Assembly (NCBI GenBank): GCA_900769145.1
Contig: CAAGFN010000166.1
Span: forward strand, 1-12,813
Direction of reading: 5' to 3'
DNA length: 12,813 nucleotides
Source of the DNA: Rikenellaceae bacterium
Lineage (GTDB): Bacteria; Bacteroidota; Bacteroidia; Bacteroidales; UBA932
Shown: one piece after another, positions 6,762-12,622 of the stretch
Layout of the letters: every line of letters begins with the position of its first letter
How positions within the stretch are numbered: the first letter of the stretch is position 1
The notes under the pieces: generated by a model
Seen by the model: only the letters and a program-made list of their open reading frames with translations
Database searches by the model: none
Told to the model about the DNA's origin: nothing
Position numbers and translations under genes: made by a program

Positions 6762-6899
6762 ATGATTGAAGAAGACTACTACGAAGAGGATTATGCTCCA
6801 GATTACGACTGGAGGGAAGACGCATGGGATGCCCTTACGGATGGCCAATATGGGGATTATCCGGGCGGGGATGTAGATTATGATCTTTTTGGCTTCTGA
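6762..6899 (+). CDS. Extremely acidic 45-residue protein
   Basis: ATG 6762 to TGA 6897-6899 encodes 45 residues. Sixteen are Asp or Glu and only one is Arg (net charge about -15), with eleven aromatic residues (Tyr, Trp, Phe). The sequence runs MIEEDYYEEDY..., then DAWDALTDGQYGDYPGG, and ends DYDLFGF. The charge and aromatic pattern runs without break from start to stop, and the start lies 22 bases after the zinc-ribbon gene, which supports a real gene. Two possibilities are a DNA-mimic (antirestriction-like) protein or an acidic partner for the zinc ribbon. Neither is shown by the sequence. Confidence 0.5.
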   Translation: MIEEDYYEEDYAPDYDWREDAWDALTDGQYGDYPGGDVDYDLFGF

Positions 6900-7189
6900 G
6901 GCGAGGCGTCCTTTCATCTCAGGATATGCCCGCAACCGAGAAGTTTTCTCCCTTTGAGCTGAGAACATTTCAAGAAGGGTTGTTGTTCAGGAGATATTTC
7001 CTTATACCGACCGGAAGCCGTAATCGGCCATTCATATTCGCTGAGTTCAAGTTAAACTACAATCAACAGCCAGCTGTTGAAAAACGGTTGATTGAAATGA
7101 ACAATTCAACACAGTTCCCGAATTGGAATATCAACATATAATCAGCTGATTTACAAGGGTATACAAAAGATATCCAAAAAATATCAACA
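6900..7189. other. Gene-poor stretch with palindromes and direct repeats upstream of dnaB
   Basis: No convincing gene is seen here. A 71-codon plus-strand frame from 6926 has no recognisable domain. The structure visible is: a near-perfect palindrome TCAACAGC-CA-GCTGTTGA (7063-7080); a perfect palindrome ATCAGCTGAT (7141-7150); a 10-base direct repeat AATATCAACA at 7127-7136 and 7180-7189, spaced 53 bases apart; and further TCAACA copies (7106-7111, and the palindrome arms). The sequence becomes strongly A/T-rich toward 7200. It may hold operator or origin-like sites for the helicase gene. Confidence 0.35.
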
Positions 7190-7194
7190 CGGCT

Positions 7195-7225
7195 ATTTTT
7201 TCAGCATTCGGATACATTATCTTTG
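7195..7225 (+). promoter_or_regulatory. Bacteroidota promoter for dnaB
   Basis: A perfect -7 box TATCTTTG (TAnnTTTG) lies at 7218-7225, with a T-rich -33 region (ATTTTTTC, from 7195) about 18 bases upstream. Transcription would start near 7232, giving a leader of about 20 bases before the ATG at 7254. Confidence 0.75.
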
Positions 7226-7253
7226 TGACTCGGACAATCAAAAATGATACATT

Positions 7254-8792
7254 ATGGCACAGGAATACAAACGGGACAATCGTAGTAGAAAAGAGACTGA
7301 CTACATCACCGGGGCGGCTTCGGAAATTGGGCACAAGCCTCCGCAGGCAGTTGACATTGAGGAGGCCGTGCTGGGCGCAATGCTGGTCGATTCGGACTGC
7401 GTGAGCGACGCCCTCGAGGTCCTGAAGGAGAAGAGTTTCTATGACCCAAAGCTGCGCTGCATCTTCAATGCGATAGTGACACTTTACAACGAGAAGACCG
7501 CCACGGACATCCTCACGGTATCCGAGCAGCTGAGAAAGGACCAGAAGCTCGATGAAGTCGGTGGCCCTGCAAGGCTGGCGACATTGGCCAGCAATGTCGG
7601 ATCGGCAGCGCATATTGAGTTCTATATAAAGATCCTGCAGCAAAAGACCATCCAGAGGGATCTCATAGGTGCCGCATACGAGATACTCCGTGACGCTTTC
7701 GACGAGAGCGGCGATGTGGACAACCTGATATCGACTGCAGAGGATAGGGTTTACAGGGCTGTCCAGGGAAACCTGAAGAGCGACTACAAGCATATCGGTG
7801 ATGTGGTGAACCGCTCGCTTGAACGCATCCAGAACAACCAGCTCTCAAACGGGCTGACCGGGATAGCATCCGGATTCCCGTCCATTGACAAACTGACCCG
7901 AGGATGGCAGAAGGACAATCTCATCATCCTCGGGGCGAGGCCTTCTGTCGGAAAGACGGCATTCGCGCTGAACCTCGCCAGAAACGCCGCAGTGGACTTC
8001 GGAGTCCCGACCGCATTCTTCTCGCTCGAAATGTCCGACATGGAGCTGGCGGACCGTCTCATCTCCGCGGAGGCCGGTCTTGAGTCTGACAAGATACATG
8101 GCGCGAAGAAGATGGAAGATGGAGACTGGGAGCAGTTGGAGTCAGCTATCAGGAGGCTTGTTATGGCCCCGCTGTTCATAGACGAGACCCCGGGAATCAC
8201 CATTACCGAGTTCACATCAAAGGTCAAGCGTCTTCACAGGGAGAAGGGCATACAGCTTGTGTTCGTTGACTATCTGCAGCTCATGCATGCCGCAGTAGGC
8301 CCACAGGCTTACAGGGAACAGGAGGTTTCAGCCATCTCGCAGGCATTGAAAGCGACGGCAAAGGAACTCCATATCCCGATAATCGCCCTCTCCCAGCTCA
8401 ACAGGAATCTGGCCAACCGTCCCGGAAGCAACGGTGTCCCGGTATTGAGCGACCTTCGTGACTCCGGCTCAATCGAGCAGGATGCCGATGTGGTGATGTT
8501 CATCCACAGGCCGTATATGCTCGGAATGAGCGAAGACCCCGCTGAAGCGCAGGCCATATTGGCCAAACACCGCAACGGTGAAACCGGCAAGATCGCACTG
8601 CATTTCAGCGGTGCCCAGACAAAGTTCATCGACATCGCCAACTCGACATACGGATTCTCAACAATCGTTGAGTCGAGGATGAATGCCGATTCTCCAAGAA
8701 TGGAACCAGGGCAAACCCGGACCGGTGCTTCTGACCAGTCACCTCAAGACCACTTCGCTTTCCGCACGGATTTTGACAACTATGATTTCTAG
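7254..8792 (+). CDS. dnaB: Replicative DNA helicase, DnaB family
   Basis: A 512-residue protein, full length for the family. The N-terminal domain (about 28-170) opens with PPQAVDIEEAVLGAML, typical of DnaB hexamer-collar/primase-contact domains. The RecA-like motor follows: Walker A GARPSVGKT (227-235), FFSLEM with catalytic Glu259, Walker B LVFVDYLQL (335-343, Asp339), sensor SQLNR (380-384), the SDLRDSGSIEQDADVV block (from 399), and the arginine-finger region KHRNG (438-442). No intein interrupts it. The protein unwinds the lagging-strand template 5'-3' and recruits primase. It has its own promoter and sits near a TOPRIM primase and ArdC gene. It is probably an element-borne copy rather than the housekeeping one, though that cannot be settled without the rest of the genome. 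Confidence 0.95.
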   Translation: MAQEYKRDNRSRKETDYITGAASEIGHKPPQAVDIEEAVLGAMLVDSDCVSDALEVLKEKSFYDPKLRCIFNAIVTLYNEKTATDILTVSEQLRKDQKLDEVGGPARLATLASNVGSAAHIEFYIKILQQKTIQRDLIGAAYEILRDAFDESGDVDNLISTAEDRVYRAVQGNLKSDYKHIGDVVNRSLERIQNNQLSNGLTGIASGFPSIDKLTRGWQKDNLIILGARPSVGKTAFALNLARNAAVDFGVPTAFFSLEMSDMELADRLISAEAGLESDKIHGAKKMEDGDWEQLESAIRRLVMAPLFIDETPGITITEFTSKVKRLHREKGIQLVFVDYLQLMHAAVGPQAYREQEVSAISQALKATAKELHIPIIALSQLNRNLANRPGSNGVPVLSDLRDSGSIEQDADVVMFIHRPYMLGMSEDPAEAQAILAKHRNGETGKIALHFSGAQTKFIDIANSTYGFSTIVESRMNADSPRMEPGQTRTGASDQSPQDHFAFRTDFDNYDF

Positions 8793-9193
8793 TCGTATCT
8801 GATTCGGATATAATCAGTCTATAATTCACTCGCTCACTCTTTCCGATTTCGGAGCAGCATGCCGGTCAGCAAGAGACGGTAGTCGGCTGAAATGACCAGG
8901 GATATTGAGAGTACGCAGATTTTCCTTGGTTGCAGTCAATCCAAAAAGGTTCTGCAATTCCGTCGAGAGCCTTGAGGCGGTCTGCAGGGATGCTGGATTT
9001 CAACGGACTTTGCCCCGAAATACACCTTCAGGAAGTAAGATGCACCACATAGAGGATGTCCAGCAAAGCCTAAAACCTCGGAGTTGGGGCATTAATTGTA
9101 CAAAAGGAATCAAAACTCACGTTTAGTAATTCTTGAAGGATAACACAAAGCATTATACGTCATTTCATACAAAAGGGAAAATAAGATTTTTAC
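8793..9193. other. Stretch of about 400 bases without a clear gene
   Basis: Just after dnaB a small hairpin CTGATT/AATCAG (8799-8817) may help end its transcript, but no T-run follows. A short palindrome TCCGA-TT-TCGGA lies at 8842-8853. On the minus strand between about 9002 and 8826 one frame is open for some 56 codons (it contains ELQNLFGLTATKENL and IPGHFSRLPSL) but has no ATG start. It reads like a decayed gene end or a conserved non-coding repeat. Plus-strand frames show no recognisable domain. Nothing firm can be annotated. Confidence 0.4.
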
Positions 9194-9201
9194 TACCTTT
9201 G
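9194..9201 (+). promoter_or_regulatory. -7 promoter box of the small RNA
   Basis: TACCTTTG is an exact match to TAnnTTTG. The upstream 30 bases are A/T-rich (aaaataagattttt), but a TTTG -33 element is not obvious. Transcription is expected to begin a few bases downstream, at about 9206-9209, exactly where the structured RNA starts. Confidence 0.75.
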
Positions 9202-9206
9202 CACCA

Positions 9207-9296
9207 GGTTCCCGGTTCTGTGGAACCCCTTGCTTTATATCATGCGTTTCAAGACGCATAATCCCCGGGACTTCTTTGCCCGGGGATTTCATTTTT
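9207..9296 (+). ncRNA. Candidate 90-nt small RNA with three hairpins
   Basis: Downstream of a perfect -7 box come three perfect stems. GGTTCC/GGAACC (9207-9212/9222-9227) has a 9-base loop. ATGCGT/ACGCAT (9242-9247/9254-9259) has a 6-base loop. ATCCCCGGG/CCCGGGGAT (9261-9269/9279-9287) has the loop ACTTCTTTG and is followed by TTCATTTTT, forming a Rho-independent terminator. No start codon with a plausible frame lies inside. It resembles a free-standing regulatory RNA in size and layout. CTnDOT-type elements encode RteR, a trans-acting sRNA of similar length, but identity with it is not claimed. Its 3' end abuts the stop codon of the minus-strand operon, so read-through from that side would be antisense to it. 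Confidence 0.7.
9261..9296 (+). terminator. Rho-independent terminator of the small RNA
   Basis: A 9-bp G/C-rich stem (ATCCCCGGG with CCCGGGGAT, loop 9270-9278) is followed by TTCATTTTT. The T-run is on the plus strand only. On the minus strand, just past the 137-residue gene's stop (9295-9297), the same hairpin has no T-run, so termination from that side would be weaker. Confidence 0.85.
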
Positions 9297-9708
9297 ATCG
9301 GATGTATTCAGTCATCCGGCAATATGCATCTTCAAGATTCATCAGCTCCATACCGTCAAAAGAATCATGATATGCCTGCAGATGGATTGATGCCGACTCG
9401 GCAGAAAGGGAGCCGTCCCTGTTTTCAGTCAATACAATCCGGGCTGTCGAGCACGGGAATGATCTGTTCCGGAATGCCCTTTCAACGTCAATGGAAACGA
9501 TATCCATAAAGACCGTCACATAACGGGAATCGGAGCTGAACGAAAAGGCAGTGACCTTGAGCCTGTCGAGAATTCCTCTCGTAGTCAACGGCCAGGCCAT
9601 AAGAAGCAGGCGGCGACCAATCTTGCCGCACCTGCGTTCAAGTTCGATGCGGGTAACAGGTTCCCGGAGGCCGTCTTCGCGCGGCCGGCCGGCATTCTTC
9701 GTATTCAT
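9295..9708 (-). CDS. Unknown 137-residue protein, last gene of primase/ArdC operon
   Basis: ATG at 9708 overlaps the ArdC stop by 4 bases (ATGA), so the gene is translationally coupled. The first 50 residues are basic and helical: AGRPRED, which resembles an AT-hook-like GRPR core, then RIELERRCGKIGRRLLLMAW. A strand-rich half follows (KVTAFSFSSDSRYVTVFMDIVSI) with a closing acidic helix (MNLEDAYCRMTEYI). There is no signal peptide or membrane segment and no recognised family. A DNA-binding accessory role is plausible from the basic N-terminus and operon position, but is not shown. The stop codon lies inside the T-run of the opposing small RNA terminator. Confidence 0.7.
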   Translation of the reverse strand: MNTKNAGRPREDGLREPVTRIELERRCGKIGRRLLLMAWPLTTRGILDRLKVTAFSFSSDSRYVTVFMDIVSIDVERAFRNRSFPCSTARIVLTENRDGSLSAESASIHLQAYHDSFDGMELMNLEDAYCRMTEYIR

Positions 9709-10781
9709 AGGCTTCTGGATTTTGATTTCTGGGGTTCATATTCAAGTACATCGAAACGGCTGCGGCTCTTCACCGGCTCCTTCTGGGAAAGGATTTCAAT
9801 GTCAGGAATGATTTCCTTCATCTTGAGGTCCTTGCTGAGTTCCTGGCCGATGCCGATTGTCTTTTCGATGAGTTCAGCTGCATAAGCTGCCTCGGACACT
9901 GCTCCAGTGATGATGCCGGGATCATTCCCGATTGCTTCAGTCCAGTTCTTGAGATATTGGAGGTTGTCCTCCTTGATACTTGTAGTTATCCCGGTCATCG
10001 AGGACAGGATGGCACTTCCGAGCTCGGCAACCAGTTCCTCCCTGGCATAGCTCTCAGTTCCGAACATCCCGCTCATGTCGCGGTCCAGACGCTCCTTGGT
10101 TCCTGTGGAATGGACCATCTCATGGCTGAGAGTTCCGTAGAAATCCCGCTGGTCCGGAAAGTTTTCCTTCCTGGGGACTACAATCTTGTCTTCAGCCGGA
10201 CTGTAGAATGCACTGTTGCCGTCATTCTGGATGATGGGACAGAGCCACGTCTGGTTCTCAAGTGCCTTGTCAAATGCTTCGCTGCTGCAGCGTACCTTGG
10301 TCTCGATGACGGTCTTCACCTTATCTTCAAGAGCCTTCCACTGCTCCGGGCGTTCAGTCCTGAAGTTGGTCTGGCCAATATTGAAGACATTGTTGTAACT
10401 GAGCATATACTTGCGTTTCCAGTTCTGCTGTTCATCGGGCGGAAGATTGAGATACTCCTGAGTGCTGATGCGCTTCCTGTCCTTCTCGTACCAGTCCTTG
10501 AACCACACTACCGGAAAGCTCTTCTCCCCTTTCGTGACACATACCCTGAGCTTGTTTGCCTGGTTCCAGGTCATGAAGAAAGGTATCTCCCAACCCTTGT
10601 AGTCGCACAGGAAGGAGAGAATCAGCCTGTTGCTCCTGGTGTATTGGCGGCCCGAGATATTCCAGGCACTTGTCGCATTGGAGGAAATCCAGGGCTTCCT
10701 CCAACCGTTTGGATCTATCTCATCGAACTTCGCGATAAACAGGTCTGCATAGCGTTGGGCCACTTCTCTTGCATCTGCCAT
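9705..10781 (-). CDS. ArdC-like antirestriction protein with zinc metallopeptidase domain
   Basis: A 358-residue protein. The N-terminal part (about 1-140) matches the ArdC ssDNA-binding domain (DUF1738): WRKPW near 27, NISGRQYTRSNRLIL (41-55), PFFMTWNQA and VTKGEKSFPVVWF (82-94). The central part (about 190-260) is a zincin-type peptidase domain with H-E-M-V-H at 220-224 and the downstream acidic helix EELVAELGSA (248-257) supplying a third ligand. ArdC proteins protect transferred DNA on entry, and the peptidase half is thought to act on host proteins. The C-terminal tail is Lys/Arg/Ser rich. The start is 1 base after the DUF4099/DUF3945 stop and the end overlaps the next gene by 4 bases. 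All expected metal ligands are present, so it should be active. Confidence 0.9.
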   Translation of the reverse strand: MADAREVAQRYADLFIAKFDEIDPNGWRKPWISSNATSAWNISGRQYTRSNRLILSFLCDYKGWEIPFFMTWNQANKLRVCVTKGEKSFPVVWFKDWYEKDRKRISTQEYLNLPPDEQQNWKRKYMLSYNNVFNIGQTNFRTERPEQWKALEDKVKTVIETKVRCSSEAFDKALENQTWLCPIIQNDGNSAFYSPAEDKIVVPRKENFPDQRDFYGTLSHEMVHSTGTKERLDRDMSGMFGTESYAREELVAELGSAILSSMTGITTSIKEDNLQYLKNWTEAIGNDPGIITGAVSEAAYAAELIEKTIGIGQELSKDLKMKEIIPDIEILSQKEPVKSRSRFDVLEYEPQKSKSRSL

Positions 10782-10782
10782 A

Positions 10783-11514
10783 TCAACGGCTCCTCCCTTT
10801 CTTCTTTCCGTTGTCCTCGCCCTGTTTCTCCCCGAGGCTTTCCATCTTCTTCAGGGCTTCCTTCTCCGCCTTCTGCGCCTCCTTCAGCCATTCCGGATGG
10901 GTGAAGTCGTTCTTGCGGGTCCACGCACTGAACTGCACACAGGCATCGAACTTCTGGCCGTCAGTTCTGGTCATACCCTTCAAGTAGACCGCCTCTCCCT
11001 TCAGGTATTTTGACATCTGTTCATTGTCGAGCCTAACTCCTGCGACCATTCCGTCTTTCGGTCCGGTCACGCTTTCAGCAGGCATGCTGACCAGCCTGTT
11101 CGTCTCCCTGTTAAGACTGACGAAATACTGTTTGCTGCCATCCTTGCTCGGTACGAGACTGCCGGCATGACCGGTCTCTGCAAGATTCTTCACCTGCTCC
11201 CTTGTCAGTTCCACACCGAACAGGTAGAGCTTCGAATTCTCCGTAATCTGTTCCCCGACTCCCTGCAGCTCAAGTTTGACCGAGCCGTCCTTTGCCTTGT
11301 AGCAGCGGATTGCTGCCTGGCCTTCCACGGAGAGACCATCCTCCTTGCGGTAGAAGTTCGTCGGAGGAGTGTACCTGCCGGCCATGAGCCGTTGCATAGC
11401 CTCATGATTGGCTTCCAGCATCTTCTGCTGGATGCCCCACCCTGCCAGTTTCTGCCAGGGGATTTCGTTTGCTTCAAGTTTTGCCATATACATGTGTTGT
11501 TTGAGTGTAGTCAC
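10783..11514 (-). CDS. DUF4099/DUF3945 mobile-element protein
   Basis: A 243-residue protein if it starts at GTG 11514, which overlaps the primase stop by 4 bases (GTGA). ATG 11493 or 11487 are alternatives that trim 7 or 9 residues. Residues 14-87 fit DUF4099 (NEIPWQKLAGWGI, then a strand-rich part with IRCYKAKDGSVKLELQGV). Residues 96-205 fit DUF3945, as two half-repeats: FGVELTREQVKNLAETG with YFVSLNRETNRLVSM, then GVRLDNEQMSKYLKGEAVYLKGM with FDACVQFSA. The C-terminus is a charged helix ending in a basic GKKKGRSR. The families are common on Bacteroidales conjugative elements and have no known activity. The position between primase and ArdC suggests a role in DNA processing or establishment. 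Confidence 0.8.
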   Translation of the reverse strand: MTTLKQHMYMAKLEANEIPWQKLAGWGIQQKMLEANHEAMQRLMAGRYTPPTNFYRKEDGLSVEGQAAIRCYKAKDGSVKLELQGVGEQITENSKLYLFGVELTREQVKNLAETGHAGSLVPSKDGSKQYFVSLNRETNRLVSMPAESVTGPKDGMVAGVRLDNEQMSKYLKGEAVYLKGMTRTDGQKFDACVQFSAWTRKNDFTHPEWLKEAQKAEKEALKKMESLGEKQGEDNGKKKGRSR

Positions 11515-12494
11515 AATCCCCTGCCGAGCGAACGGTGAGGCAGGTCATTGCCTTTGATTGCCTGGCTCAAGTATTCATTCAAGTCATTGTTTCGGCAATA
11601 GGTCGGAGACATGTCGGCCACCTTTCCTTCCCCGCACCGGTCCCTGATGAACTCCAGGCACTGTCTGCCTGCATCGTCATTGTCCAGCCAGCATTCGATA
11701 CGGCTGTGTCTATGCAGGAAGCCGATGGCATCCCCGACGTTTACGGTTGAATTCAGAACCACACAGTCGCAGTCCGGTTTGCGGGCTCCCCTCATTGTCA
11801 ATAGAGACAGGTAATCCATGAAGCCTTCAAAGACCATCACCTTTCCTTTTCCCGCATCCGGATGGATATTGCAGAATTCCCTGTCCTTCCAGGCTTCCCC
11901 GACAACAGGGCTATCCTTGACTATGGTTGAAATGCTGTTGACATTCGTTCCTTTGAAGAAACTGTTGCGCAGGACATATCCGCTCTTGTCGTTATGGAAT
12001 CCTATGGCGAACATATGTTTGCCGGATGCGCCGATTCTGAAATCCACTTCATCACACCACAGGTTTGCAAGATCCGGATTGATACCGCGTCCCCGCAGAT
12101 AATTGCGGAGTGCCCTGTTCGTAATCATATTCAGGGAACTGAGGATTTCTATACCGGGCTTCTTTTCGCTTTCCTTCTTGACCGTCCTTGGCGGTTCATA
12201 GCTCTCATAGAGGCCACCGCAGATGTCAATGATCTTTTCCGCTGCTTCCTTGTTGGAATTCAGGCCGAACATCAGGCGGACAAGTTCTATGTTGCCACCG
12301 CCGGCCCTTCTGCCGTCAGGCAGGATGCTGCCGTAGTCACACCACATGTTGCGGCGCTCGTCGACGTGCATCGATGGTGTCCTGTCCTCACGAAACGGTG
12401 CCTTGTACATGTACCCGTTATGGGTCATGTCGCATCCGAGTTTCGCCATGATCGTGAGGATTGAATACTCGCTTCTGACTCTGTCAAAATCCAT
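11511..12494 (-). CDS. DnaG/TraP-like TOPRIM primase
   Basis: ATG 12494 is preferred over an in-frame GTG at 12521, because the conserved part begins right after it and the GTG lies in the inverted-repeat region. The 327-residue product starts with a CHC2-like domain (about 1-95): YKAPFREDRTPSMHV, then WCDYG and GGGNIELV. Here the zinc ligands are lost (CPFH reads APFR, and the second knuckle reads CDYG). The TOPRIM domain follows with MVFEGFMDYL (Glu223), ECWLDNDDAG (Asp271 and Asp273) and DLNEYL near 304-309. The catalytic acidic residues are intact, so it could synthesise primers for element replication or for the complementary strand after transfer. There is no DnaB-binding C-terminal domain. 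It is the first gene of a four-gene operon. Confidence 0.88.
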   Translation of the reverse strand: MDFDRVRSEYSILTIMAKLGCDMTHNGYMYKAPFREDRTPSMHVDERRNMWCDYGSILPDGRRAGGGNIELVRLMFGLNSNKEAAEKIIDICGGLYESYEPPRTVKKESEKKPGIEILSSLNMITNRALRNYLRGRGINPDLANLWCDEVDFRIGASGKHMFAIGFHNDKSGYVLRNSFFKGTNVNSISTIVKDSPVVGEAWKDREFCNIHPDAGKGKVMVFEGFMDYLSLLTMRGARKPDCDCVVLNSTVNVGDAIGFLHRHSRIECWLDNDDAGRQCLEFIRDRCGEGKVADMSPTYCRNNDLNEYLSQAIKGNDLPHRSLGRGL

Positions 12495-12513
12495 TTCGTC
12501 GGTTTTTCGTAAA

Positions 12514-12548
12514 TTTTGCACGACCTATGAATTATTTCTTTATATTTG
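12514..12548 (+). promoter_or_regulatory. Promoter of the helix-turn-helix gene
   Basis: A perfect -7 box TATATTTG lies at 12541-12548, with TTTTG at 12514-12518 as a -33 candidate (spacing 22, slightly long). It points to the gene starting at 12623, with a leader of about 65 bases. The -7 box directly touches the right arm of an inverted repeat, which suggests repression by a bound protein. Confidence 0.6.
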
Positions 12549-12555
12549 CATAGGT
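12523..12555. repeat. Inverted repeat ACCTATG-N19-CATAGGT, likely operator
   Basis: Seven-base arms (12523-12529 and 12549-12555) are perfectly complementary and flank 19 bases that include the plus-strand -7 box. Arm centres are about 26 bases apart, so a dimeric regulator could contact the same DNA face. It also lies in the leader of the divergent primase operon, so one protein could control both sides. Confidence 0.5.
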
Positions 12556-12563
12556 TTATTTGA

Positions 12564-12596
12564 CAAAGTTTGAGAGTTATTTCCTCAAAACAAAAA
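12564..12596 (-). promoter_or_regulatory. Candidate promoter of the primase operon
   Basis: Read on the minus strand, TTTTTG (12596-12591) is followed after 19 bases by AAACTTTG (12571-12564), one mismatch from TAnnTTTG. The spacing fits Bacteroidota promoters. It would give a leader of about 60-70 bases before ATG 12494, crossing the inverted repeat at 12523-12555. Confidence 0.5.
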
Positions 12597-12622
12597 TTCG
12601 TTAGTTTTTAATTCGACGAAAA

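Noticed and set aside
6926..7141. 71-codon plus-strand frame between the acidic ORF and dnaB
   Set aside because: No domain, membrane segment or operon coupling. It spans palindromes and repeats that look regulatory. It could still be a young gene, but there is no positive evidence.
7131..7793. 220-codon minus-strand frame
   Set aside because: Antisense to the N-terminal half of DnaB, with no recognisable content.
7254..8792. Possible intein or frameshift in dnaB
   Set aside because: Length and motif order are normal for the family, and no Hint-type motifs or breaks are seen.
8905..9126. 73-codon plus-strand frame
   Set aside because: Composition is random-looking, there is no plausible ribosome site, and no family is recognised.
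9957..10904. 315-codon plus-strand frame
   Set aside because: It lies opposite ArdC and the DUF3945 gene, whose domains and HExxH motif are unmistakable. The frame is open because of codon bias on the other strand.
11994..12464. 156-codon plus-strand frame
   Set aside because: Antisense to the TOPRIM primase, with no start context or domain.
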